A DNA stretch of 64,000 nucleotides, taken from contig CAYFGT010000001.1 in the NCBI GenBank assembly GCA_964343075.1, forward strand, positions 103,285-167,284. Direction: 5' to 3'. The notes below the pieces were generated by a model. It was given only the letters and a program-made list of their open reading frames with translations, did no database searches and was not told where the DNA came from. This stretch comes from UBA2588 sp964343075. GTDB taxonomy: Bacteria > Chloroflexota > Dehalococcoidia > Lucifugimonadales > UBA3495. The position numbers and the translations under genes are program-made. Position 1 is the first letter of the stretch. Every line of letters starts with the position of its first letter. Shown here piece after piece: positions 43,907 through 52,590 of this stretch.

Positions 43907-44887
43907 TTGGCAACACTGTTAGAAGTTAAAGATCTGCGAACTTATTTTTACACCTATGAAGGTGTAGTGAAAGCCGTTGACGGTATATCTTATGAAGTCG
44001 AAGAAGGAGAAACCCTAGCTATAGTGGGTGAGAGTGGTTGTGGTAAAAGTGTTGGGGCATTGTCCTTAATGCGGCTTATCCCAGACCCGCCAGGGAAAAT
44101 AATTGATGGTCAGATACTATTCGACGGTGAAGATGTTATGAAAGTTGATCCTGACGATATGAGAAGTATCAGAGGAGGTAAAATGTCAATGGTTTTCCAA
44201 GAACCTATGACATCTTTGAACCCTGTACTCACTGTTGAACGTCAATTAAGTGAAACATTACAATTACATAAAGGCATGAGCAAGTCTGAATCGGCCAAAG
44301 AAGCGGTTAGCCTGCTTGAGAGAGTTGGGATCCCTGACCCTGAAAGAAGAGTGAAGCAATACCCACATCAATTTAGTGGTGGGATGAGACAAAGAGTTAT
44401 GATAGCAATGGCTTTAAGCTGCAACCCAAGGCTTATCATTGCTGATGAACCCACAACAGCTTTGGATGTTACTATTCAAGCTCAAATTTTAGAGCTGATG
44501 AAATCACTCACTACAGAATTTGGTGTGGCGCTCATAATAATCACACATAATTTGGGAGTGGTTGCTAGATACGCTGACAGAGTTAACATAATGTATGGCG
44601 GAAAAATCATAGAAAGAGGCACTGCCGAAGAAATATATAGAGATCCCAAACATCCGTACACAAGAGGGTTGTTAAAATCAGTTCCTAGACTAGATCTGCC
44701 TAGGACTGACAAATTGGATCCAATTGAAGGTCAACCGCCAGATTTGGTGGATCCTCCGACTGGGTGCGTATTTAGGGATCGATGTCCAGAGCCTACGGAA
44801 GAATGCAAGCAAGGTTCCATAGAAATGGGATTAGTAGAGGTGAGCCCAGGCCATTGGGTTGATCAATGTTGCATGCATTGTGGTTAG
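43907..44887 (+). CDS. Dipeptide/oligopeptide ABC transporter ATPase (DppD/OppD type)
   Basis: A 326-residue ATP-binding subunit of a peptide-type importer. Walker A GESGCGKS (about 41-48), Q-loop VFQEPMTSLNPV, signature FSGGMRQR, Walker B LIIADEPTTALD and H-loop ITHNL are intact. The C-terminal oligo_HPY region has GCVFRDRCPEPTEEC and ends HWVDQCCMHCG. I start at TTG 43907, which has AGGAAGAGG 7 bases upstream; longer in-frame starts would run into tRNA-Leu. No permease or binding-protein genes lie nearby, so partners must be elsewhere. dppF-like follows after 50 bases. Confidence 0.93.
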   Translation: MATLLEVKDLRTYFYTYEGVVKAVDGISYEVEEGETLAIVGESGCGKSVGALSLMRLIPDPPGKIIDGQILFDGEDVMKVDPDDMRSIRGGKMSMVFQEPMTSLNPVLTVERQLSETLQLHKGMSKSESAKEAVSLLERVGIPDPERRVKQYPHQFSGGMRQRVMIAMALSCNPRLIIADEPTTALDVTIQAQILELMKSLTTEFGVALIIITHNLGVVARYADRVNIMYGGKIIERGTAEEIYRDPKHPYTRGLLKSVPRLDLPRTDKLDPIEGQPPDLVDPPTGCVFRDRCPEPTEECKQGSIEMGLVEVSPGHWVDQCCMHCG

Positions 44888-44937
44888 AAGGCTAATTATA
44901 ATTACAAATATAAAGTCCACTAATTGGAGCGATTTAG

Positions 44938-45954
44938 ATGACAACTGAAACCAAAGACCAAGCTAAAGATACCTTATTAGAAGTGAATAACCTAAAGATG
45001 CATTTCCCTGTGACTGCGGGAATTGTATTCCAAAGAGAAGTTGCTAGTATCAAAGCGGTAGATGATATCAGCTTCGATGTTAAAAGAGGAGAAACATTTG
45101 GTTTAGTGGGAGAAAGCGGATGCGGTAAAACTACTACTGGGCGATGTATTTTGCAGTTGAATAAACCTACTTCTGGGTCGATAAAATTTGAAGGAGAGGA
45201 ATTAACCGAGTTTTCTAATACACAAATGAGATCTATGAGAAAAGAAATGCAGGTTATATTTCAAGATCCTTATAGCTCTTTAAATCCTCGTATGACAACA
45301 GGCGGAATCGTAGGAGAGCCTTTGGTGGTTCATGGCTTGGTAGATGGTAAGAATGAATATAAGGACCGAGTAGAGGAGTTACTTACTAATGTCGGCTTGA
45401 ATCCTTATATGGCAGAACGGTATCCTCACGAATTTAGCGGTGGTCAGAGGCAAAGGATCGGTGTTGCACGAGCGCTATCTGTTAATCCCAAATTTATAGT
45501 GTGTGATGAACCAGTATCAGCACTTGATGTATCAATTCAAGCTCAATTGATCAATTTGCTGGAAGAATTACAGCAACAACTACAACTGACTTATTTGTTC
45601 ATTGCGCATGACTTATCAGTGGTGCGCCATATAAGTAACAGAGTGGCAGTGATGTATCTAGGACATATTGTAGAAATTGCTGATAGAGACACAATTTACG
45701 CTAATCCTATTCATCCGTACACCCGTGCGCTATTGTCAGCTGTACCTATACCAGATCCTGTGATTGATGCCCAGAGAGAAAGAGTATTGTTAGCTGGAGA
45801 TGTTCCATCCCCACTAAATCCTCCTTCAGGATGTGTATTTAGAACTCGGTGTCCTAATCCAACTGATGAATGCAGAGATGGGAATACTACAATGGGTTTG
45901 GTAGAGGTTAATCCAGGTCATTGGGTGGACCAGTGCTGCGTAAACTGCGGATAA
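44938..45954 (+). CDS. Dipeptide/oligopeptide ABC transporter ATPase (DppF/OppF type)
   Basis: A 338-residue partner ATPase. Walker A GESGCGKT (about 59-66), VIFQDPYSSLNPRMT, signature FSGGQRQR, Walker B FIVCDEPVSALDVSIQAQ and H-loop IAHDLSVVRHI are present. The N-terminal MHFPVTAGIVFQREVASIKAVDDISF is typical of OppF/DppF. The C-terminal region repeats the partner's pattern: CVFRTRCPNPTDEC and HWVDQCCVNCG. The two ATPases would form a heterodimer that drives peptide or other solute uptake. Confidence 0.93.
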   Translation: MTTETKDQAKDTLLEVNNLKMHFPVTAGIVFQREVASIKAVDDISFDVKRGETFGLVGESGCGKTTTGRCILQLNKPTSGSIKFEGEELTEFSNTQMRSMRKEMQVIFQDPYSSLNPRMTTGGIVGEPLVVHGLVDGKNEYKDRVEELLTNVGLNPYMAERYPHEFSGGQRQRIGVARALSVNPKFIVCDEPVSALDVSIQAQLINLLEELQQQLQLTYLFIAHDLSVVRHISNRVAVMYLGHIVEIADRDTIYANPIHPYTRALLSAVPIPDPVIDAQRERVLLAGDVPSPLNPPSGCVFRTRCPNPTDECRDGNTTMGLVEVNPGHWVDQCCVNCG

Positions 45955-46050
45955 AGGACGAATAATTATCCTAGGGATATATCACGACAGAATAAAATAA
46001 AACGTGTATCATCTTAACTATGGGTAATACTATTTACGATGTAGTTCAAT

Positions 46051-47889
46051 ATGGATCTTAGCAAGATACGAAATTTCTCTATTATTGCACATATCGATCA
46101 CGGAAAGTCGACACTAGCTGATCGGTTTCTAGAGATTACTAGTACTGTGCGCCCTCAGGATATGAAAGCTCAATTTCTAGACAGGATGGATTTAGAAAGA
46201 GAACGGGGTATCACCATCAAAGGTAAAGCTGTTTCTATGAATCACATTGGTTCTGATGGTGAAGAATACCAATTAAATCTGATTGATACTCCTGGGCACG
46301 TAGATTTTAGCTATGAAGTATCTCGTTCACTGGCGGCCTGTGAAGGAGCTTTACTGGTAGTAGATGCAAGCCAAGGGATTGAAGCTCAGACTATAGCCAA
46401 TGCATTGTTAGCTCTAGACTATGATCTCGTATTGATTCCGGTAATTAATAAAATTGATTTACCGCAAGCTGAACCAGATAGAGTAGCAGCCGAACTGATG
46501 CAAGTATTCGGGTTTCGTGAAGAAGAGATACTTTTCGTGTCAGCCAAAGAAGGTACTGGGGCGTTAAATATTCTTAATGAAGTCATCTCCAGAATACCAA
46601 AACCTTCAGGTACCCCAGATGGGGATTTCAGGGCCCTGATTTTTGATTCTGTCTATGATTCGTACAAAGGAATTATAGGATATGTGAGAGCAACAGACGG
46701 ATATATCTCTGAAACTGATAAAATTAAAGTGATGTCCTCTGACAAGGAAGCAGATATTGTGGAGCTGGGTATTTTTAATCCGGCTCCTACACCTGTGAAA
46801 ACATTATATGCTGGGCAAGTTGGATATGTGGCAACTGGATTCAAAGATGTTAAAGAATGTTCTGTTGGAGATACTTTAACCAATTCGTTGCATTCCGCGA
46901 AAGAACCACTAGAAGGATATAAACCTCTTAAATCTATGGTTTTTGCAGGTTTATATCCTTCTGATGGAGAAGATTATGATAATTTGAGAAGTGCATTACA
47001 GAAACTTCAACTGAACGATGCTTCTCTGACTATGCAGCCAGAGAATAGTACCGCACTTGGGTTCGGATTTAGATGTGGCTTTTTAGGGTTGATGCATTTG
47101 GAAATAGTCCAAGAAAGACTTGAACGTGAATATAATTTAGATATAATCGCCACTTCACCCAATGTCTCATATAAGGTGTTCTTGCGATCCGGGGATGAAC
47201 TGATTGTAGAAAACCCTACATACTTTCCTAATCCGTCTGAGATTGATCATATAGAAGAACCTATGCTTAGATTAACCATAGTCGTTCCTAGTAAATTTGT
47301 AGGGGCTGTGATGGAATTGATGCATAGTAAGAGATCTGAGTATATCAGAATGGAATACATCCAATCTCTACCTGGAGAGGACGACTCGTTAGAAAATAAC
47401 GCTACAGGTAGAGTTATGATGGAATACATGATGCCATTGTCTGAAATGATTACCGATTTTTATAATCAAATAAAATCAAAAACTCAAGGATATGCTTCAA
47501 TTGACTATTCATTTGATGGGTATCAGACTTCCCAGTTGATTAAAATAGATATATTAGTTAATAAATATGCCGTCGAAGCGCTATCTATGATTGTTCATAA
47601 AGACCAAGCTGTACATTATGGTAGATCGTTGGTTAGTAAACTGCATGGCACTATTCCAAGACAGATGTTTGAAGTTCCAATTCAAGCTTCTATAGGCGGC
47701 AGGATTATTGCAAGGGAGACTGTTAGAGCAGTTCGAAAAGACGTTTTAGCAAAGTGTTATGGTGGTGATATTACTCGGAAAAGAAAATTGTTAGAGAAAC
47801 AAAAAGAAGGAAAAAAGCGCTTAAAAAGTATAGGTCGTGTAGAAGTACCTCAAGAAGCGTTTCTTACTTTAATGAATATTAATTCGTAA
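46051..47889 (+). CDS. lepA: Elongation factor 4 (LepA)
   Basis: A 612-residue ribosome-bound GTPase (back-translocase). The G-domain motifs are AHIDHGKSTLADRF (G1, about 12-25), RGITIK (G2), DTPGHVDFSYEV (G3) and NKIDLP (G4). The C-terminal LepA-specific domain has GGDITRKRKLLEKQKEGKKRLK, a basic tail that separates it from EF-G, BipA and TypA. The length is normal. It is convergent with the DinB-like gene, with a 4-base gap. Confidence 0.97.
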   Translation: MDLSKIRNFSIIAHIDHGKSTLADRFLEITSTVRPQDMKAQFLDRMDLERERGITIKGKAVSMNHIGSDGEEYQLNLIDTPGHVDFSYEVSRSLAACEGALLVVDASQGIEAQTIANALLALDYDLVLIPVINKIDLPQAEPDRVAAELMQVFGFREEEILFVSAKEGTGALNILNEVISRIPKPSGTPDGDFRALIFDSVYDSYKGIIGYVRATDGYISETDKIKVMSSDKEADIVELGIFNPAPTPVKTLYAGQVGYVATGFKDVKECSVGDTLTNSLHSAKEPLEGYKPLKSMVFAGLYPSDGEDYDNLRSALQKLQLNDASLTMQPENSTALGFGFRCGFLGLMHLEIVQERLEREYNLDIIATSPNVSYKVFLRSGDELIVENPTYFPNPSEIDHIEEPMLRLTIVVPSKFVGAVMELMHSKRSEYIRMEYIQSLPGEDDSLENNATGRVMMEYMMPLSEMITDFYNQIKSKTQGYASIDYSFDGYQTSQLIKIDILVNKYAVEALSMIVHKDQAVHYGRSLVSKLHGTIPRQMFEVPIQASIGGRIIARETVRAVRKDVLAKCYGGDITRKRKLLEKQKEGKKRLKSIGRVEVPQEAFLTLMNINS

Positions 47890-47893
47890 TGAA

Positions 47894-48370
47894 TCATTTT
47901 GTCATATCGTAAATATGTTCCGACCAGTGACGTACAAATAGTCTGTCTAGTAACAGCCTAACCGATCGGTTTTCTTTAATCCCTCGTAGAGGGAAGCTGG
48001 TTTCAATGATTAAAGTGTCTAATTGGACATCATTCAATTTTTTAAGAACTTTTAAGAACCCGGCTTGGAATTTGTTCAAATCATCCAAAATGGCGGATAC
48101 GGTGAAATTATTGCGGTCTACGTTCAAATTATCTAAATCAGGGACAATAGACAAAGTCGTTGACGAATTTTCGATTGCTTGATTTATCACGGTGTACAAT
48201 CCATCTTTTGGAGTGTCGAGTAAATGGTAAATATGCTGACGTAGACTCCATTCGCTGTCCTTTAATGGCTTGTCTAAGTCACAATCAGGATTAGATATGA
48301 CTGATGAAATCGAATAGATAAAGGCGCGTAGTATGCTTTCGTAATTACTGTTGTTCAGTTCGAGTGTCAT
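47894..48370 (-). CDS. DinB-like four-helix protein
   Basis: A 158-residue protein, mostly helical. EWSLRQHIYHLLDTP (about 43-57) and the C-terminal RHWSEHIYDM (about 146-155) place three histidines as in DinB/YfiT-type metal-binding proteins, several of which are thiol-dependent transferases. No more specific function can be given. The start overlaps the end of the GalU-like gene by 4 bases (ATGA type), so the two are co-translated; no functional link is obvious. Confidence 0.6.
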   Translation of the reverse strand: MTLELNNSNYESILRAFIYSISSVISNPDCDLDKPLKDSEWSLRQHIYHLLDTPKDGLYTVINQAIENSSTTLSIVPDLDNLNVDRNNFTVSAILDDLNKFQAGFLKVLKKLNDVQLDTLIIETSFPLRGIKENRSVRLLLDRLFVRHWSEHIYDMTK

Positions 48371-49137
48371 TTGTATAGTCCTGTAACAAGAGTTGGATTT
48401 TGGGAGGCAAATATTGATGCAGATATCAGTCCTTTGGGGGTCCCGATGTCAAAATGATGGCCTTGAACCATATGGGCATGAAAATCTTGGGTTTTCATCA
48501 TCTGGTTCAAACTATCAGTGAGTTGTATTTCGTTATTTAGGGTAGGTTGTGCAGATTCTAAGTGTTGAAATATTGTAGGATCAAGGATATAACGTCCTAT
48601 TACAGATAAATTACTTGGTGCTTCGTTAGGTTCTGGTTTTTCTACTATATTGGTTATTTTATCTGCTTCTTTCTTTATAACTCCATAATTTTTTAACAAA
48701 TGGCATGGTACTTCTTTGATGCACAATATAGGATTGTCCAAATTAGCATGCATATTTATCATTCGTCTTAATGTGGGCACAGCAGAAAATATTATATCGT
48801 CAGGTAACATCACTCCAAATGGCTGATTCCCTATGTACTCTCGTGATTGCAATATTGCATGTCCAAGTCCTGACGGAGCGTCTTGAATAACTTCAGTAGC
48901 GGAAATAGATTCGTTTTGGTGGTCTATATTGAATTGTGATATCCATTCACTCAAAATTGGTTTTGATCTTGAGTTAATGATGATAAGTTCGGTAATACCA
49001 GAAGCAAGTGCTTCGGTCGTGATGTGTTGAAGGCCGGGTATATTTAGTACAGGAATAAGTTCTTTAGGCAGTATTTGGGTTATCGGATGGAATCTTGTCC
49101 CTAATCCTGCTGCAGGTATCACTACTTTGGTAATCAA
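48367..49137 (-). CDS. galU: UTP-glucose-1-phosphate uridylyltransferase-like (GalU family)
   Basis: A 256-residue nucleotidyltransferase. IPAAGLGTRFHPITQILPKELIPV (about 7-30) is the NTP-binding signature of GalU with the KEL/KEM lysine, followed by FGVMLPDDIIFS (metal site Asp), NYGVIKKEADKITNIVEKPEPNEAPSNLSVIGRYIL and GHHFDIGTPKGLI. It would make UDP-glucose for envelope polysaccharide or glycolipid synthesis. It is 30-40 residues shorter than typical GalU, so a different sugar nucleotide is possible. Confidence 0.88.
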   Translation of the reverse strand: MITKVVIPAAGLGTRFHPITQILPKELIPVLNIPGLQHITTEALASGITELIIINSRSKPILSEWISQFNIDHQNESISATEVIQDAPSGLGHAILQSREYIGNQPFGVMLPDDIIFSAVPTLRRMINMHANLDNPILCIKEVPCHLLKNYGVIKKEADKITNIVEKPEPNEAPSNLSVIGRYILDPTIFQHLESAQPTLNNEIQLTDSLNQMMKTQDFHAHMVQGHHFDIGTPKGLISASIFASQNPTLVTGLYK

Positions 49138-49209
49138 TCTGCTCTCTCTACTAATATTTTTGTAATGTTAACGCCATGATTAACAAATATAAAGTTAACA
49201 GTAACATTA

Positions 49210-49238
49210 TTGACACGCAAGGGGATCTTCAATAGGAT
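49210..49238 (+). promoter_or_regulatory. SRP RNA promoter
   Basis: A consensus TTGACA at 49210-49215, a spacer of exactly 17 bases and TAGGAT at 49233-49238. The predicted start at about 49245-49248 coincides with the beginning of the large SRP RNA. Confidence 0.65.
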
Positions 49239-49245
49239 AGAATTT

Positions 49246-49510
49246 GGTTGTGCTAGATGGGGAATTAGCGGAGCCCTGTACCTGCAATCCGCTAGAGCAG
49301 GATTGAATTCCTTACTTAGGGATAGGATTTCATCTCTCTAGTAGGTTTGATTATGTTGATGTTTGGGCCTCACGCGACAGAGCCCCACGAACCCCGCCAG
49401 GTCCGGAAGGAAGCAACGGTAAGTGGACCGCTTTGGGTGCCGTGAGAATACTCAAGCTGAGTAATAAAACCTATTATGGATGGAATACCAATTACGAAGT
49501 AAGGTGCACG
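49246..49510 (+). ncRNA. ffs: Large-type signal recognition particle RNA (with Alu domain)
   Basis: The S-domain hairpin is unmistakable: GCCAGGTCCGGAAGGAAGCA (49396-49415), the Ffh-binding symmetric loop and GGAA tetraloop. CTCACG (49369-49374) pairs with CGTGAG (49441-49446). Outer helix-5 pairings also exist: TAGGTTT (near 49342-49348) with AAACCTA (near 49467-49473), and CCTTACTT with AAGTAAGG (49497-49504). Upstream, GCCCTGTACCTGCAATCCGC followed by TAGAGCAGG resembles the Alu domain with its UGUNR-like turn. Total length is about 265 bases, so this is the large bacterial form. The 3' end is approximate and reaches the start region of rsmA. Confidence 0.88.
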
Positions 49511-49542
49511 ACCACCAATTATTTGTGGAGCAATGCAGTTAT

Positions 49543-50352
49543 TTGAGATATAGGGCCCAAAAATCTTTAGGTCAGAACTTCATTATTGATGAAGGGATCA
49601 TCCACTCCACCATAGATGCCGCGGGCGTGTCCGACACAGATTTGATTTTGGAGATAGGTCCTGGAACTGGTCGATTAACCAAACCTCTCCTAGAGTTGGC
49701 AAGAAAAGTAGTAGGTATTGAATTGGATCCTGTTCTCGGATTTAAACTGGCAAATTTTTTGGATGGATTTAGTAACTTCACTTTACTTACTGAAGATGCT
49801 CGCTACACAGATTACGATGATATTACTAGGGGAGATCCATATAAGATAATATCAAACCTACCATACTATGCCTCGAATTTTTTTTTACGCACATTCATAG
49901 AATTAAGGAACAAGCCAACTTTGATGGTACTGATGTTTCAAAAAGAGGTTGCAGATAATGTGTTGGCTGGTCCGGGGTCAAGAAGATTGATATCTGTCAT
50001 AACTCAGTCTATGTGTGAAGTAACTAAAGTGTGTGACGTACCCAAAGAATCTTTTGAACCGCAGCCTAAGATAGATTCTACTGTGATAAAAATAATTCCT
50101 AAAAAAGATAGCTTTATTACTCTGGATAACTATTCACAGTTTTGCGATATGCTGCGGGCAGCATTTTCGTCACCTAGGAAAACTATCTCGAATGCGCTGA
50201 GTAAATCTCTTAACAAACCTAAATCAGAATGTATTCGGGTACTTACAAGTTGTGATATCGATCCACAGCGTCGATCCGAAACGTTGAAGCTAGATGAATG
50301 GAGATTGTTGTTCGATTCATCTTATTCTGATTTGTTTGATTCGAATGTGTAG
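49543..50352 (+). CDS. rsmA: 16S rRNA (adenine1518-N6/adenine1519-N6)-dimethyltransferase
   Basis: RsmA/KsgA dimethylates two adjacent adenosines at the 3' end of 16S rRNA during small-subunit assembly. RAQKSLGQNFIIDEG, LEIGPGTGRLTKPLLE (motif I) and IISNLPYYASNFFL (NLPY motif IV) are diagnostic, with a helical C-terminal domain ending in ETLKLDEWRLL. The start is uncertain: an open frame begins at ATG 49480, but that lies inside the SRP RNA. GTG 49504, GTG 49525 and TTG 49543 are alternatives. I prefer TTG 49543, which follows GGAG and puts the core motif close to the N-terminus as in homologues. It is followed by ispE. Confidence 0.93.
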   Translation: MRYRAQKSLGQNFIIDEGIIHSTIDAAGVSDTDLILEIGPGTGRLTKPLLELARKVVGIELDPVLGFKLANFLDGFSNFTLLTEDARYTDYDDITRGDPYKIISNLPYYASNFFLRTFIELRNKPTLMVLMFQKEVADNVLAGPGSRRLISVITQSMCEVTKVCDVPKESFEPQPKIDSTVIKIIPKKDSFITLDNYSQFCDMLRAAFSSPRKTISNALSKSLNKPKSECIRVLTSCDIDPQRRSETLKLDEWRLLFDSSYSDLFDSNV

Positions 50353-50361
50353 ATCTAAACC

Positions 50362-51225
50362 ATGCTTAGGATAAAAACATCGGCAAAGGTCAACTTAGGC
50401 CTTGAGATAATTTCTAAGAGAGATGACGAATATCATAATATCTGTTCTGTTTTACAGACAGTGAATTTATATGACATTATTCTAGTTGAACCTGCTTCTG
50501 TTACAACCCTCTATACTAATGATGATTCGGTTAATAATGAATATAATGTGGTTTTATCGGCAGTTAAGATTTTTGAACAAGAAACAGGGATTTCTGCACC
50601 CGTAAATATTCGATTAATGAAAAAAATTCCAATCGGTATGGGATTAGGAGGCGGAAGCGGCAACGCCGCCGGCATATTAATGGCGTTAAATCGGATTTAT
50701 TCTGGCGGACTTACAGCAATCGATCTGTCTCGCATGGCTAGCTTAATTGGTGCTGATGTTCCATTTTTTCTTAGAGGAGGTACGGCTTATGTTTCGGGGA
50801 TTGGAGATAATATTACTTCACTTCCTGATTTAGAAATTGACACAATAACGTTAGTTTGCCCAAAAGTGTCTATTCCTTATAAGACTAAGACGATGTATCA
50901 AAGTGTCACTGAGCGAGATTTCACGGATGGTTCACAGATAGAGAGACTGTGTTCTGATATTCACAAGTCGTCCAAGACAATAGTTAAGAAATTACCTCCG
51001 AATGCGTTTTACCAAGCATTAACCGAAAAATTTCCACATATACGTGACTTGATGGACACTATCAAGTATCAATTAGGGATAGACATGTACATTACGGGTA
51101 CTGGGTTAGGCTTATTTACTATCACTGGAGATATTGGGTCGTTGAAACGATTGGTTGACCCCAAGTATTATAATATTTATCAATTAACTACCACGAGTAC
51201 AGGGATTGAAATGCGAGATGACTAA
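50362..51225 (+). CDS. ispE: 4-diphosphocytidyl-2-C-methyl-D-erythritol kinase
   Basis: A 287-residue GHMP kinase of the MEP isoprenoid pathway. SAKVNLGLEIISKRDDEYHNI (about 7-27) holds the conserved Lys and Asn of the substrate site, and KKIPIGMGLGGGSGNAAGILMAL (about 87-109) is the glycine-rich ATP loop. The usual SSDAAA is SGNAAG. GADVPFFLRGGTAYVSGIGD is the third family block. It ends 1 base into lgt; rsmA-ispE adjacency is common in bacteria. Confidence 0.95.
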   Translation: MLRIKTSAKVNLGLEIISKRDDEYHNICSVLQTVNLYDIILVEPASVTTLYTNDDSVNNEYNVVLSAVKIFEQETGISAPVNIRLMKKIPIGMGLGGGSGNAAGILMALNRIYSGGLTAIDLSRMASLIGADVPFFLRGGTAYVSGIGDNITSLPDLEIDTITLVCPKVSIPYKTKTMYQSVTERDFTDGSQIERLCSDIHKSSKTIVKKLPPNAFYQALTEKFPHIRDLMDTIKYQLGIDMYITGTGLGLFTITGDIGSLKRLVDPKYYNIYQLTTTSTGIEMRDD

Positions 51226-52121
51226 TGAATTTAATTGTAATTAATTTACCTTTTAATCCATACATAATTAATCTAGGCCCGTTGGCTCTTTCATGGCATG
51301 GCTTTTTTACGGCTGTAGGGTTGATGACAGCTTTATATCTTGTAGTTAAATGGTCAAGCAAGCGTTCTAAGTTACTTGAAAAGGAAGGACAATCGGAAAT
51401 TTATCTAACCGCTGATACCGTATTGCAAGTGGCTCCATGGGCAATATTGTCTGGAATTCTAGGAGCAAGGCTGTTCCATGTCATTGATTTTTGGTTTGCA
51501 ATATATATTCATGATCCAATTTCGGTGCTTTATATTTGGAAAGGGGGAATTGCTATATATGGTGCAGTATTAGGTGGATTCTTGGGTGGCTTTTTGTATT
51601 TAAAAATTAGGAACTCAGGCCGGTTCATTGATTTCATAGGGAAAATCCCTTTACTAAATCAACCCAAAACTAGTGAACTGCCCAAACCGGGGATTTTAGC
51701 AGATTTAGTCGCAGCTCCAATGATACTTGGAATGGCAATCGGCCGGATTGGTGATGTGATTAACGGCGAGCATTTTGCAACTTACACAGATTTGCCGTGG
51801 GGAATCATTTATAGTCATCCGTTAAGTCCAGGGTCCGGGCGACCAGCTAGCCATCCAGCTGTATTTTATGAACTACTTTGGGATTTAGCGATTTTCGGAC
51901 TCTTATTGTGGTTGAAGGATCGCGTTAAGCCTAATGGGATGATTTTTGTGATATTTATCCTACTATATTCATTTGGTAGGTTTTTTATTATGTTCTTGAG
52001 AGAAGATTATCATATGAATATCATCGGATTTAATCAGCCTCAGATTGTCGCATTGATATTGATTGTTGTGACCCTTCCTATTGTCTGTACAAAAGCAAGA
52101 TTTTTCAAAAATCGGGAATGA
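51225..52121 (+). CDS. lgt: Prolipoprotein diacylglyceryl transferase
   Basis: A 298-residue, seven-helix membrane enzyme that adds diacylglycerol to the lipobox Cys of prelipoproteins. The N-terminal GPLALSWHGFFTAVGLM has the conserved HG; GGIAIYGAVLGGFLGGF and IGRIGDVINGEHFATYTDLPWG (about 170-191) form the Lgt signature (GRxGNxxNxE type, with Asp for the first Asn). The C-terminal GRFFIMFLREDY is also conserved. Its start overlaps ispE by one base; it is convergent with the DUF4870-like gene. Confidence 0.95.
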   Translation: MNLIVINLPFNPYIINLGPLALSWHGFFTAVGLMTALYLVVKWSSKRSKLLEKEGQSEIYLTADTVLQVAPWAILSGILGARLFHVIDFWFAIYIHDPISVLYIWKGGIAIYGAVLGGFLGGFLYLKIRNSGRFIDFIGKIPLLNQPKTSELPKPGILADLVAAPMILGMAIGRIGDVINGEHFATYTDLPWGIIYSHPLSPGSGRPASHPAVFYELLWDLAIFGLLLWLKDRVKPNGMIFVIFILLYSFGRFFIMFLREDYHMNIIGFNQPQIVALILIVVTLPIVCTKARFFKNRE

Positions 52122-52122
52122 T

Positions 52123-52587
52123 TTATTTATGTGTGTTAGTAGAGTAAGGGTCTTCAAAACGTTTTCTACTTTGATTAACTTCAGAGACTTTCTTGGAAAC
52201 CTTGCCGATGATGAGATAATCGAAGTCAAATCCTAGTATTGTGTCTAAAGCCCCCCATAATGTGTATAAAGCTAATAGAAAAGCTGTGCCTAGAATTATT
52301 AATGTCAATCCGGGCGATAGGTTAAATTCTAATCCTGTAAACACACAGAGGCCTACTACTAAGTTTGCGACGGTCCCTTGGAAGGCTTGGGATGATTGCC
52401 ACGTGAATCCTAATTTTCTATACCGTCTACAGATCAAATAAGAAATTACAGGGCAGATCAGGAAAACGACAGTAGAACCAGTAATTACAAGTGTGGGCAA
52501 TCCGATCATAACCGATATGCCATGGGCTAGCCCTATCATGAATCTTTGGCTTTTAGGTAGTTGTGAATATGTCGGAGTAGACCGCAT
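52123..52587 (-). CDS. Small membrane protein, DUF4870/Tic20-like
   Basis: A 154-residue protein with about four hydrophobic helices (about 17-45, 66-84, 88-115 and a short intermediate one). QRFMIGLAHGISVMIGLPTLVITGS and RKLGFTWQSSQAFQGTVANLVV, where a QAFQ/QA motif starts a helix, resemble DUF4870/Tic20-type membrane proteins. No enzymatic motif is visible. It lies 3 bases downstream of fabF on the same strand, so it probably shares that transcript. Function unknown. Confidence 0.65.
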   Translation of the reverse strand: MRSTPTYSQLPKSQRFMIGLAHGISVMIGLPTLVITGSTVVFLICPVISYLICRRYRKLGFTWQSSQAFQGTVANLVVGLCVFTGLEFNLSPGLTLIILGTAFLLALYTLWGALDTILGFDFDYLIIGKVSKKVSEVNQSRKRFEDPYSTNTHK

Positions 52588-52590
52588 GAT

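Noticed and set aside
52085..52115. Small A/T stem at the lgt/DUF4870 convergent junction as a terminator
   Set aside because: The stem is pure A/T apart from two end pairs, with a two-base loop, so too weak.
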